A DNA stretch of 64,000 nucleotides, from the NCBI GenBank assembly GCA_038228695.1, contig JBBRPA010000007.1, positions 12,245 to 76,244 on the forward strand. The letters are read 5' to 3'. Below are positions 33,901-41,824 of this stretch, piece after piece. Both the position numbers and the translations under genes were made by a program. Position 1 is the first letter of the stretch. Every line of letters begins with the position of its first letter. A model generated the notes under the pieces. That model was not told the origin of the DNA. It saw only the letters and a list, made by a program, of their open reading frames with translations, and searched no databases. Source of the stretch: DASVRZ01 sp038228695 (GTDB lineage: Bacteria; Verrucomicrobiota; Verrucomicrobiia; Chthoniobacterales; DASVRZ01).

Positions 33901-36479
33901 TGATTGTGCCCAGATTTTTCGACGAGATGCCCAACGAGTTTCAGTCGCTGACTTTCTCCGCCACTGAGAACGTTGACCGGCTGCCCTAGTTTCAAATAGC
34001 CGAGACCCACACTTTCGAGGGTGCGAAAAGGTTCGATGATTTTTTTGTTTCCACCGCGCTTACCGAAGAATGTGAGCGCTTCGGTGACGGTCATTTCCAG
34101 CACATCGTGAATAGATTTGCCGTGCCAAGTGATCGCGAGGACGTGCGGCTGATAGCGTTTCCCCTCGCATTCGGAGCAGCGGATAAAGAGGTCGCTGAGA
34201 AACTGCATTTCCACTTTTTCAAATCCGATGCCGTTGCAACGCTGGCAACGACCGGTGCCGCTGTTGAAAGAGAAGGTGCTGGCGGTAAACCCAGCGGCGC
34301 GGGCCTCCGGACTTTCGGCAAATAGCTTCCGCAACTCATCGAAGACGCCGAGATAAACCGCCGGCGTTGAACGCGGGCTGCGAGCGAGCGGCGACTGATC
34401 GACCATCACCACCGTCCCAACGGAATGCGCTCCGGCGATGGCTTTGCACTGGCCGATAATCTCGCCAGTCGGCTCTCCTTTCAAACGGAGAAGGTTCTCA
34501 TGCAAAACCGTGTGGACGAGAGTGGACTTTCCGCTGCCGGAGACTCCCGTGACGCAGGTAAGCAGGCCGAGCGGAATTTTTACGTCGATGTTGCGGAGAT
34601 TGTTCTCGGTGGCACCCTGCACCGTGAGCCATTGGCCCGGTTTGCGGCGGCGAGCGGGAATGGCGATGGATTTTTTTCCGTAAAGATAGTCGCCGGTGAG
34701 CGATCTTTTTTCCCGGATGAGTCCGGTCGGTTTTCCGGCAAAGACCAACTCGCCGCCTTCGTTACCCCGACCAGGCCCGATGTCCACTAGATAGTCAGCG
34801 GCGCGAATGACAGCTTCCTCATGCTCGACAACGAGCAGCGTGTTGCCTTTGTCGCGCAGTTGCTCCATCACGGAAATGAGCCGGCTAACGTCGCGGGGAT
34901 GCAGTCCGACGGTCGGCTCGTCCATAACGAAGAGAGTGTTAACCAGAGAAGCGCCGAGACAGGTCGTTAGATTGACCCGCTCGACCTCGCCGCCAGAAAG
35001 GGTGCGGGTGCTACGATCAAGATCGAGATAACCGAGCCCGACTTGATCCAGATAGCGTAAGCGGTTGACCACCTCGCCGCGCACCATCGTTCCGGTCCGA
35101 TCCGTTTCCGGAATCGAGAATGTCGCGATTAATTCGGCGAGTTCGCGCACCGGAATGCGGTTGAGCTGCGGAAGAGTGTGGCGTTTTTCCGCGGGATCAA
35201 CGAGGTGATAGTTCAGCGTCGCGGGCTGGTAACGCCCCCCATGGCAATCGGGACATTCCGTGTAAGCGCGGTATCGGCTGAGAAAAACACGCACATGCAT
35301 TTTGTAAGCGCGGGCCTCCATCCAGGAAAAAAATCCTCTCACGCCATACCAAAGATCATTCTGCCAAAGTTCTTCGCTGCCAACATCGAGGTCGCCCTCA
35401 CCCTCGATAACCCACTTCTGATCGGAGGCGGGCAGTTCCGCAAAGGGTAGGTAAACATCGATGTCGTTCCGTTTGGCGTGCCGCATCAGGTCGGTCTGGC
35501 ACTCGCGGGATTGTCCGCTTTGGAACGGCCGAACCACGCCCTCGGCGATGCTGAGCGATTTGTCCGGGAGCGCCCGGCTCAGATCGAGACCGATAGTGCG
35601 ACCAAACCCCCGGCAAGTCGGACACGCGCCGAGCGGATTGTTAAACGAGAATAGCCCGGGAGTCGGCGGACGGATAATTTCGTCGCAATGCGCACAGTGC
35701 CAGCCTTTCGATTCGGGAATTCGATGCGACGTGACTGGGTCGATCAGGGTGATCTTTCCCTTCCCGAAATTGAGCGCCGTCTCGATCGACTCCGTCAACC
35801 GCGATCCCGAGGAAGCCTCGATAGTGACACGGTCCTGAATCACATCGACGACGCCATGCAATGAGCCTAACGACGGCGGTTCGTCGGTCCGGTGAATCTG
35901 GCCATCGCGCCAGACGCGCAGGTAGCCTTGCGCGTTGAGAAACTGGAAAAAATCGGCTGGCGGCGTCTTCGCGGGAACGGGAATACCGAATGTGACTAAG
36001 AGGGTCTGACCGGCGTTTTCCCTTTGCAACTTCGCCGAGATCGACTGGGCTGTCTCGGGTCGGATCTCGCGGGCGCAGATCGGACAAAAGGCCCGGGCCA
36101 GCCTCGGAAAGAGCAACTTTAGGTAGTCATTAATCTCCGTCATCGTGCCAACCGTCGAGCGGGTGGTGCGGACACCATTTTTCTGCTCGATGGCAATCGC
36201 CGGAGGGATGCCGAGAATCTCATCGACCCGCGGCTTGTCCATGCGGTCGAGAAACTGCCGGGTGTAGGGCGAGAAAGTCTCGACGTAACGTCGCTGGCCC
36301 TCGGCGTAAATAGTGTCGAAGGCGAGCGACGATTTTCCGGACCCGCTGGGGCCGGTGACGACGATCAGTTGGTTGAGCGGAAGATCAAGATCGATGCCCT
36401 TCAGATTATTCTGACGGACATTCCGGATCTGGATGGCGTTAACGGACGGGCCAGCCGAAGCGATGCGAGGCACAGACAT
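30984..36479 (-). CDS. uvrA: Double-length UvrA (two UvrA units fused), excinuclease ABC subunit A
   Basis: 1831 aa from the ATG at 36479, about twice the normal 940-950 aa. A TTG at 36521 is an alternative start. It holds four ABC ATPase halves, each with its own Walker A (GPSGSGKSSL, GVSGSGKSTL, GLSGSGKSTL, GISGSGKSTL) and LSGGE signature. Copy 1 covers about residues 1-960 and copy 2 about 985-1831. The zinc modules are kept in both copies (CPDCHGGRY, CQRCNGIGF...CSECEGKRY; CPKCARAFEE, CEACAGQGV...CEDCGGTRY). The protein recognises DNA damage with UvrB; in fused form one chain would replace the normal homodimer. Such fusions are known in Chlamydiae and relatives. No sign of decay in any of the four sites. 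Confidence 0.96.
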   Translation of the reverse strand: MSVPRIASAGPSVNAIQIRNVRQNNLKGIDLDLPLNQLIVVTGPSGSGKSSLAFDTIYAEGQRRYVETFSPYTRQFLDRMDKPRVDEILGIPPAIAIEQKNGVRTTRSTVGTMTEINDYLKLLFPRLARAFCPICAREIRPETAQSISAKLQRENAGQTLLVTFGIPVPAKTPPADFFQFLNAQGYLRVWRDGQIHRTDEPPSLGSLHGVVDVIQDRVTIEASSGSRLTESIETALNFGKGKITLIDPVTSHRIPESKGWHCAHCDEIIRPPTPGLFSFNNPLGACPTCRGFGRTIGLDLSRALPDKSLSIAEGVVRPFQSGQSRECQTDLMRHAKRNDIDVYLPFAELPASDQKWVIEGEGDLDVGSEELWQNDLWYGVRGFFSWMEARAYKMHVRVFLSRYRAYTECPDCHGGRYQPATLNYHLVDPAEKRHTLPQLNRIPVRELAELIATFSIPETDRTGTMVRGEVVNRLRYLDQVGLGYLDLDRSTRTLSGGEVERVNLTTCLGASLVNTLFVMDEPTVGLHPRDVSRLISVMEQLRDKGNTLLVVEHEEAVIRAADYLVDIGPGRGNEGGELVFAGKPTGLIREKRSLTGDYLYGKKSIAIPARRRKPGQWLTVQGATENNLRNIDVKIPLGLLTCVTGVSGSGKSTLVHTVLHENLLRLKGEPTGEIIGQCKAIAGAHSVGTVVMVDQSPLARSPRSTPAVYLGVFDELRKLFAESPEARAAGFTASTFSFNSGTGRCQRCNGIGFEKVEMQFLSDLFIRCSECEGKRYQPHVLAITWHGKSIHDVLEMTVTEALTFFGKRGGNKKIIEPFRTLESVGLGYLKLGQPVNVLSGGESQRLKLVGHLVEKSGHNQNALLIFDEPTTGLHFDDVSLLLAVFQKLVDSGNTLIVIEHNLEVIKSADHVIDLGPEAGAEGGLVVAEGTPEEVAKNPASHTGRHLAAMLGGTRLAEDPIRKSKVKNPQSNGITIHGAREHNLKNFTLTLPREKMITITGLSGSGKSTLAFDLLFAEGQRRFLDSMSPYARQFVGQMEKPDVDHIEGLPPSVAIEQRITRGGGKSTVATVTEVYHFLRLLFAKLGTQYCPKCDIPVEGQTVQKIVAQVEKLAGKKRTWLLATVVKARKGFHTDVAAAAAKDGFEMLLVDGKFLSSANFQKLERFKEHTIDVVVADLAKVAKSEIRPLVERALKVGKRTAKILHDGTETILSTEMTCPKCARAFEELDPRLFSFNSPHGWCATCNGFGEIFHASVKVDDNASVLERELAEERAHEWIEAGEAKPCTACHGARLNEVARHVRVNDLTIDRLAHGSVRDSLLTIGELRFAKDQRVISDDILPEITQRLRFMQNVGLSYLALDRSAKTLSGGESQRIRLAAQLGSNLRGVLYVLDEPTIGLHPRDNDALLDTLQALRAKGNTLVIVEHDEETMRRSDVIVDLGPGAGMNGGEVVAQGTLAQIKTCKNSRTGHYLKHPMRHPLRGARRPMEKLQWLQLIEADVNNLKDITVRFPIGRLTAITGISGSGKSTLMRSALKPAVEAALSKKRRKNGDHPLLKGAEHLEAVYEVDQSPIGKTSRSIPATYIKVFDEIRLLFASLPMSRMRGYTNTRFSFNTEGGRCEACAGQGVIKMEMNFLPASYVPCEDCGGTRYNAQTREVEYNGKNIGDVMNMTIAEAAEFFSTSQKIHRTLQLLVDTGLGYLKLGQPSPTLSGGEAQRLKLVSELRLGAARDHTNKIRKMRVAKSTLYLLEEPTIGLHMADVEMLLGVIQRLVDVGHTVIVIEHNLNVIAEADYVVDIGPEAGAAGGEVVATGTPEEIARHKTSRIAPYLRKTLA

Positions 36480-36574
36480 GGACCTATGAATACGTCTGAC
36501 GGCGCATTCAGGACGGGCCAATTACTTGGGGAATCAACCTTTCGGCCGACTGATAGTCCGACGCTTCTGCGAGA

Positions 36575-37000
36575 CTACGGTCTCGCGCTCCAATCCTGCA
36601 GGGCCAAAGCGACGGACAGAGCCGCCGGATCGCCAGCCTCAAGCCGGGAGATAAGGGTCTTTTTCGCTTCCGAGACACGATTGCCTTTGGAGGAGGATTT
36701 TTCCTTGCGGCTGGCAGGGATTTCGTAGCTGAAGCGAAGATATTTACGAACATTTTCCGGCGTCTGATCCTCGAGATCGGCCTTGAGAAAAATCATGGCC
36801 TGTTGGAGATCAATTTTCTGGAATCCATTGTAAACCGCGAGTCGTTGGACTTTGGTGAATCCGCGAGTTCCTGCAAAAATGCGGGAGCAGATTGATTGTT
36901 CGATTCCGGTGGTCCGTGCGAATTCAGACTGAGAATGGTCAGCTTGGGTCCACACGCGTAGCGCTTTTTGGAGATAGTTCGTTTTCAATGTTAGATACAA
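36575..37000 (-). CDS. Helix-turn-helix protein, unknown function
   Basis: 141 aa. Residues about 18-60 contain an XRE-like HTH (SQSEFARTTGIEQSICSRIF, then AGTRGFTKVQRLAVYNGFQ). The rest is charged (SRKEKSSSKGNRVSEAKK) and may contact DNA or partners. No toxin or phage gene adjoins it. The AT-rich region upstream (37001-37203), with repeated short AT stretches, is a likely promoter region. It might regulate itself or genes elsewhere; nothing here fixes the target. Confidence 0.6.
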   Translation of the reverse strand: MYLTLKTNYLQKALRVWTQADHSQSEFARTTGIEQSICSRIFAGTRGFTKVQRLAVYNGFQKIDLQQAMIFLKADLEDQTPENVRKYLRFSYEIPASRKEKSSSKGNRVSEAKKTLISRLEAGDPAALSVALALQDWSARP

Positions 37001-37203
37001 AATTACTTTTTGCGTCTTCTATTAAAACATCAAATGGAGAAAATAGTGCAACTATTTATGATAAATTAATTCTTTAGTTGAATTGAACTCGACGGAGAGC
37101 GGCTTTTTCTCGTTACCACATACTCCGCGCCAACTCCTCGAGTGGCCGTTTTTTTGAGTTGCCAACCCCCCAACCCTAGCGACGCTTAGTTTTTCAATTA
37201 TCC
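37001..37203. promoter_or_regulatory. AT-rich divergent intergenic region
   Basis: About 200 bases, markedly AT-rich at 37000-37090, between the HTH gene (minus) and the nitroreductase gene (plus). A minus-strand TTGCAC lies at 37051-37056, with a TTTAAT some 19 bases away. Promoter assignment is weak. Confidence 0.3.
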
Positions 37204-37878
37204 ATGACGACCTCGCAACTTTTTCTTTCCCGCCGTTCGGTGCGGGCGTTTTTGCCAAAACTGGTGCCGCGCGAGACGATTGAATCTGTTTTAAAGCATG
37301 CCAGCCGTGCGCCCTCGGGAACAAACACCCAACCGTGGCGCGTCGCTGTTCTCACCGGGCCGACGCTGTCTAGCCTTACTGCCAAGCTGCTAGCGGCCAC
37401 CGCTGATCCCGAGCGTGAAACGAAGTATTCCGAGCCGTATGCCTATTATCCCAAGCAATGGGGCACGCCCTACATCGAACGTCGGCGCAAAATCGGCTAC
37501 GACATGTATGGCCTCCTCGGCATCGGGCGGCGCGACGTCGAGCGGATGCGCGAGCAATGGAACCGCAACTTTGAATTTTTTGGCGCGCCGGTTGGACTCA
37601 TGTTCACGATCGACCGCGTGATGGAGCAGGGAAGCTGGCTGGATTACGGGATGTTCATTCAGAGCCTGATGCTCGCCGCCCGCGCGGAGGGCCTCGATAC
37701 CTGCCCGCAGGCCGCCTTCAACGAATTTCACTCCATCATTCTTCCGCACATCGGTGCCGGGGAAAACGAAACCCTCGTCTGCGGCATGTCGCTGGGTTTT
37801 GCTGATGAGTCCGCGCCAGTCAATGCGCTGCAAACCGAGCGCGCTTCTTTGGAGGAGTTTGTTAGGTTTCTCGATTGA
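37204..37878 (+). CDS. Nitroreductase family protein
   Basis: 224 aa, normal length. The N-terminus LFLSRRSVRAFLPKLVPRET is the usual RRSxRxF FMN-phosphate-binding start, and ASRAPSGTNTQPWRV is the SxxNxQPW block that completes the FMN site. The C-terminal CGMSLGFADE(S) resembles the GxxxG-Y/A-D closing motif. Such enzymes are FMN homodimers that reduce nitro, quinone or enone groups using NAD(P)H. Substrate unknown. The 3' end overlaps the convergent ogt gene by 17 bases. Confidence 0.93.
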   Translation: MTTSQLFLSRRSVRAFLPKLVPRETIESVLKHASRAPSGTNTQPWRVAVLTGPTLSSLTAKLLAATADPERETKYSEPYAYYPKQWGTPYIERRRKIGYDMYGLLGIGRRDVERMREQWNRNFEFFGAPVGLMFTIDRVMEQGSWLDYGMFIQSLMLAARAEGLDTCPQAAFNEFHSIILPHIGAGENETLVCGMSLGFADESAPVNALQTERASLEEFVRFLD

Positions 37879-38350
37879 GAGCCGACTCCAGCCCGAGGAG
37901 AAAACGTTTCCGTTCCAGCCCGCCGCCGTAACCGGTTAGGGAGCCGTTTTTACCGATGACACGGTGGCACGGAATGACAATCGAAAGCGGATTAGCTCCA
38001 TTTGCTAAGCCGACCGCACGAACGGCTTTCGGACGGCCAATCCGCCGCGCTTGCTCTCCGTAGCTGATGGTTTCACCGAAAGGGATTTCCAGCAAGGCGC
38101 GCCAAACGCTGAGTTGGAATGGCGTCCCTTTTGGATCCAGCGGGAGATCAAATTTTTTCAGACCGCCCGCAAAATAGGCAGCAAGCTGGGAGCGAGCTTC
38201 TCTGAAACGGGAGTCATCGGCGACGCTGTCTGCGGGGATGGGATTGGGGTGGGTGTCCATGAAAATGCCGGTTAGTCCTTGCGCCGAGGCTACGAGGGTA
38301 AGCAGACCGATCGGTGATGGAATGAGGCAGTGGTGGTGGATTGTTTTCAT
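37862..38350 (-). CDS. ogt: Methylated-DNA-[protein]-cysteine S-methyltransferase
   Basis: 162 aa from the ATG at 38350, which overlaps the upstream stop as ATGA. The alkyl-acceptor motif is IVIPCHRVIG with Cys128. Upstream FQLSVWRALLEIPFGETISYGE is the DNA-binding helix-turn-helix segment with the Arg finger region after it (RAVGLANGANPL). It removes alkyl groups from O6-alkylguanine in one step and is used up. It is coupled to a remnant of an Ada-AlkA-type gene, so the pair was once, or still is, an alkylation-repair unit. Confidence 0.96.
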   Translation of the reverse strand: MKTIHHHCLIPSPIGLLTLVASAQGLTGIFMDTHPNPIPADSVADDSRFREARSQLAAYFAGGLKKFDLPLDPKGTPFQLSVWRALLEIPFGETISYGEQARRIGRPKAVRAVGLANGANPLSIVIPCHRVIGKNGSLTGYGGGLERKRFLLGLESALNRET

Positions 38351-38706
38351 GTGAGTGATTGCCAGAGGTACAGGGTGGCATAGGCGCGCCAAAGCCGCCA
38401 TTTTTCGGCGAGGGCGTTGATCTGGTCAAGACAAGGAGTCGGGGTGGAGATTTTTTTGCCAAACTGGCACGCGAAAGATTCCGACGGAGCGAGTTCGGGA
38501 CGACAGCGAAGGCAGGGACGAAAGCCGGCCTCTTCGGCGGCAGCGGCGACTGCAAAAAGAGTGCCGGAAGCAGCCTTCGCCTTACGAGCCGGGAAAACCG
38601 GGCGGCAGTAAATCCCCGTCGTTGAAACTCCGACGAAAAACAATCCGTCAAAGCGCGCGGCGCGGGCTTGGAGAGCGCGATAACAAGTATCAAAATCGGG
38701 AATCAC
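38347..38706 (-). pseudogene. Internally deleted ada-alkA: Ada N-terminal domain joined to the AlkA C-terminal end
   Basis: 119 aa open frame. Residues 1-72 match the Ada methyl-phosphotriester repair domain (DFDTCYRALQARAARFDG, TTGIYCRPVFPARK, GFRPCLRCRPE). Three of the four zinc cysteines are present (Cys34, Cys65, Cys68); the expected fourth, CRPxC, is Phe38, a TGC-to-TTC type change. Residues about 92-119 (INALAEKWRLWRAYATLYLW) match the C-terminal end of AlkA-type 3-methyladenine glycosylases. The AraC-type HTH and the glycosylase core, some 300-odd residues in intact Ada-AlkA fusions, are missing. Acceptor chemistry and glycosylase activity are both likely lost. The frame is open and still coupled to ogt, so it may survive for translation of ogt. 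Confidence 0.75.
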
Positions 38707-38758
38707 CCAGCAACATTAGCGTAAATTGATCCGGCCGACTCGCCGTTTTCGGCCTTGA

Positions 38759-39364
38759 TTACGACGGCGGATTCCAGCCAGCGGTGAGGAACGCAGCGCC
38801 CCCAAGAAGCACAATAATCCAACCGGCCAAGCGGGTCGCATTGCCGATCCACTCGGGATGCAGGCGTTTTCCAAAAAATGCCGACAGCCAAGATAAAAAC
38901 ACCCACCAACTGAGTGAGCCGAAGGCAACGCCCAGGACAACCAGACTACGGCCACTCGTCAACCCCATGCCGGCAAAAATCGCGATGAAGGAAAATATCG
39001 TTAGCGGATTGGCCAGCGTGACCAGAAACGAGGAAACGAAATCGCTGTGTGCCGCAGTCGGCCGGAACTCTGAAACGCTGGCTTTCGAAAATGCGATCTT
39101 CAATCCCAGCCCCATCAAAAACAATGCCCCGAAAACGCGCAGTGGATAGGCCCATTGCTGCAAAAGTGAACTCAGCGCCGAGACCCCAAAAATAGCGATC
39201 GCCGCATAAAACGCGTCTGCCATTGTCACCCCCAAACCGGTGGCCACACCCGTCCGAAAACCGCCCCGCAACGAACGGCTGATGCAGAGTAACCCGCAGG
39301 GGCCAACCGGTGCCGCAATACAAAAACCGATGACGGCGGATTTCCAGAACAGAATCCCGTTCAT
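38759..39364 (-). CDS. LysE/RhtB family amino-acid exporter
   Basis: 201 aa, normal length, with six predicted membrane helices. The N-terminus GFCIAAPVGPCGLLCISRSL holds the PxGPxxxxxxxR signature of the LysE family, and LVTLANPLTIFSFIAIFAG is the second conserved NP block. The family exports basic amino acids, threonine, homoserine and the like; the substrate cannot be told from sequence. It lies between the alkylation-repair pair and the lipid A-domain gene on the same strand, with no close coupling. Confidence 0.93.
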   Translation of the reverse strand: MNGILFWKSAVIGFCIAAPVGPCGLLCISRSLRGGFRTGVATGLGVTMADAFYAAIAIFGVSALSSLLQQWAYPLRVFGALFLMGLGLKIAFSKASVSEFRPTAAHSDFVSSFLVTLANPLTIFSFIAIFAGMGLTSGRSLVVLGVAFGSLSWWVFLSWLSAFFGKRLHPEWIGNATRLAGWIIVLLGGAAFLTAGWNPPS

Positions 39365-39403
39365 ACCGAAGCCGCTCCTCCAGAGTTGGCCAGATCCCGA
39401 CTG

Positions 39404-39748
39404 TCAGGCCGCTTTGTCACCGCCATTGGTGGGATATTTTTTTTTGCCAGACGCAATCAGCATGAGATTGCGCACATAAACAATCGTGGGAAAAGCGAAC
39501 CCGATGATGATCGGCATTTTTCCAACATGAATGGCGTAAGCGAGCGAGAGAATGCTGCCCACGATGCTCAAATACCAAAACTGCACCGGAATGACGCTTT
39601 GCTTGAGCTTTTCTGACACATACCACTGGACCAGGAAACGACTCGCGAAGGTTAAATTCCCTGTGTAACCGATTAGACTCCAAAGGGTCAGTTCGCCTTG
39701 AAGATTTGTTTTCAGGTTATCGAGATAGGTGGCAAGGAGGAAGATCAT
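39404..39748 (-). CDS. Lipid A biosynthesis N-terminal domain (LAB_N) membrane protein
   Basis: 114 aa from the ATG at 39748. Three membrane helices. WSLIGYTGNLTFASRFLVQW and SVIPVQFWYLSIVGSILSLA are close to the consensus of the LAB_N domain, which occurs as a free protein or at the N-terminus of larger lipid A-related enzymes and is structurally like SWEET/PQ-loop proteins. The role of the stand-alone form is not established; it suggests lipopolysaccharide-type outer membrane lipid. Ends in a basic cytoplasmic tail (GKKKYP). Confidence 0.88.
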   Translation of the reverse strand: MIFLLATYLDNLKTNLQGELTLWSLIGYTGNLTFASRFLVQWYVSEKLKQSVIPVQFWYLSIVGSILSLAYAIHVGKMPIIIGFAFPTIVYVRNLMLIASGKKKYPTNGGDKAA

Positions 39749-39870
39749 CGCGTCATTAGGCTCGCAAAACGGTCTGTGCGCCAAGCAGAAAACATTCAAC
39801 TCGGATGCGACTGCAGATCAGCGGCACTTTTCTCCGTGCCCTTTCGGAAGGGCGTGCGATAACTTTCTGC

Positions 39871-40599
39871 ATGCTTCCGTCCAGACAGGGATCCTTTCGA
39901 TTGTTTAGCGCATTTGGAATTCAAGTTTCCCTGCATTGGAGCTGGTTTCTTGTTGCCTATTATCGCTTTGAATCGGGACGCGAAAACTACCAGAACCCAG
40001 CCTGGATGCTCGGCGAATACGTCACGCTTTTTGCCATCGTGCTTCTGCACGAGTTCGGGCATTCACTGGCCTGCCGCTCGGTTGGCGGACAATCGGATCG
40101 GATTGTTCTCTGGCCGTTTGGCGGTATCGCCTTTGTGCAACCGCCCCACCGTCCCGGGGCGTTTTTGTGGAGCATCGCGGCGGGGCCGCTGGTCAACGTC
40201 GCGCTCGTCCCAGTGCTTTACGGCCTGCGCTTCGTTACTGCCCTGTCTGGTCTTACCCCGGCCGGAGGAGACGCGGAGTATTTTCTCGCCTCCGTCTGGC
40301 AGATCAACCTGATCCTGCTGTTCTTCAATCTTCTGCCCATTTATCCCCTCGACGGAGGACAGATCTTCCAATCCATCCTTTGGTTTTTCACTGGCTATGC
40401 TCGTAGTGTGATTGTGGCCGGCGGACTTGGTTTAGTTCTCGGTGCCGGCGCGGTGATATGGGGTTTTTCATCGGGAAATTGGTGGCTCGGATTAATCTCT
40501 CTTTTCCTGATTTCGCAATCGTGGCGGAGCTTTCAAAACGCGCGACAAATTTTGCGCTACGAGAAGGAACAGCGGCAAAGCGCCGTGATTGACATCTGA
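39871..40599 (+). CDS. Site-2 protease family (M50) membrane metalloprotease
   Basis: 242 aa from ATG 39871; an in-frame start at 39805 would add 22 polar residues. Zinc site HEFGH with His60, Glu61 and His64 lies in a membrane helix (LFAIVLLHEFGHSLACRS). The second ligand motif is LLPIYPLDGGQIFQ near residue 160. No PDZ or CBS domain. It belongs to the short M50 group of rhomboid-sized intramembrane proteases that cut membrane-anchored regulators; a substrate cannot be named. It is followed 27 bases later by a ketosynthase gene on the same strand. Confidence 0.93.
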   Translation: MLPSRQGSFRLFSAFGIQVSLHWSWFLVAYYRFESGRENYQNPAWMLGEYVTLFAIVLLHEFGHSLACRSVGGQSDRIVLWPFGGIAFVQPPHRPGAFLWSIAAGPLVNVALVPVLYGLRFVTALSGLTPAGGDAEYFLASVWQINLILLFFNLLPIYPLDGGQIFQSILWFFTGYARSVIVAGGLGLVLGAGAVIWGFSSGNWWLGLISLFLISQSWRSFQNARQILRYEKEQRQSAVIDI

Positions 40600-40626
40600 G
40601 ACGTAGAGCACCGTAAAATCGTAGAA

Positions 40627-41823
40627 ATGGTTTCCGATCCATCTAAACATCGACGCGTCGCAGTGACTGGGTGTGGCGTGGTCAGTCCGCTCGGCATCGG
40701 CATGAATGCAAATTTGGAGGCGTTGCGCGAAGGCCGGGATGCGGTTCGCGAAGTGACTGCGTTCGACGTCAGCCAGACGAAATGCAAAACCGCCGGCCAC
40801 GTGGACGCCGGCTTTATTTCCGGCGATATCCGGCGGCGACGCCGTCTGCACCCCGCTTCTCACCTGCTTATTGCTGCCATGGCCGAAGCGGTCACCGGGC
40901 TCGGAACGGCAAAACCTGAGCTCTGCATTATTGGCACCACCAGCGGGGGAATGTCGTTCGGGGAATCTTTCTACCGCGCTCTGCGCGACCGTCGGAAAAG
41001 CACCGGACTCGCCAGCGCCGTGGTCAATTACACACCCCAGAAACCGGTCCTCGACGCACTTTCCGCCACCCAACTTTCCATGCCGATCCAGATCATCGCC
41101 AACGCCTGCGCGACGGGAACTAATGCCATCGGACATGCGTTTTCCCTTATCCGCTCTGGCCGTTGCCAGGCCGTCCTTTGCGGCGGCTACGACGCGCTCA
41201 GCGAATTAGTCTTCGTCGGATTCGATGCACTCCAAGCGTCCACTGCGGAAAAAATCCGGCCCTTCGACGCGCAACGTTCCGGGCTCGTTCTCGGCGAAGG
41301 TGCAGCCGTTCTTTCGCTGGAAAACTGGGAAAGCGCCGAACAACGCGGCGCGCAAATCCTTGGCGAAATCACCGGCTACGGCGTCTCGACCGACACCTAC
41401 AACCTCACCCAACCGCACCCCAGCGGTATCGGCCCGAAGCTCGCCATGCAGCGCGCTCTCGCCTCCGCACGGATTTCCCCGGGCGACATTGACTACATCA
41501 ACGCCCACGGCACCGCGACCCAGTTCAACGACGCCACCGAAGGCATCGCCATCTCTGAAATCTTTGGCAAGGTCGCCGTCAGTTCGACGAAATCCATGAT
41601 GGGTCATTCGCTCGGCGCGGCCGGTGCGATCGAGGCGGCATTCTCTCTCTTAGCCCTGCAACACGGATTCCTTCCACCTAACATCAACCTGGTCGAACCC
41701 GATCCGCAGAACACCTTCGACCTAGTGGCCAACTCCGCGCGCCCTGCTCCGATCCGGCGCGTCCTTTCTAATTCCTTTGGCTTCGGCGGCACGAACGCCG
41801 CGATCGTCCTCCAACGCAACTAA
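40627..41823 (+). CDS. Beta-ketoacyl-ACP synthase (KAS II/FabF type)
   Basis: 398 aa with the whole thiolase-fold catalytic triad: Cys161 in IIANACATGTNAIG, His294 in YINAHGTATQFND and His327 in MMGHSLGAAGAIE. The N-terminal RRVAVTGCGVVSPLGIG and C-terminal SNSFGFGGTNAAIVL are standard for condensing enzymes. It elongates an acyl-ACP with malonyl-ACP. The next gene begins 1 base after its stop and encodes a ketosynthase-like protein without a catalytic triad, so the two may form a heterodimer like the KS/chain-length-factor pairs of type II polyketide and aryl polyene systems. No other polyketide genes are nearby. Confidence 0.95.
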   Translation: MVSDPSKHRRVAVTGCGVVSPLGIGMNANLEALREGRDAVREVTAFDVSQTKCKTAGHVDAGFISGDIRRRRRLHPASHLLIAAMAEAVTGLGTAKPELCIIGTTSGGMSFGESFYRALRDRRKSTGLASAVVNYTPQKPVLDALSATQLSMPIQIIANACATGTNAIGHAFSLIRSGRCQAVLCGGYDALSELVFVGFDALQASTAEKIRPFDAQRSGLVLGEGAAVLSLENWESAEQRGAQILGEITGYGVSTDTYNLTQPHPSGIGPKLAMQRALASARISPGDIDYINAHGTATQFNDATEGIAISEIFGKVAVSSTKSMMGHSLGAAGAIEAAFSLLALQHGFLPPNINLVEPDPQNTFDLVANSARPAPIRRVLSNSFGFGGTNAAIVLQRN

Positions 41824-41824
41824 C

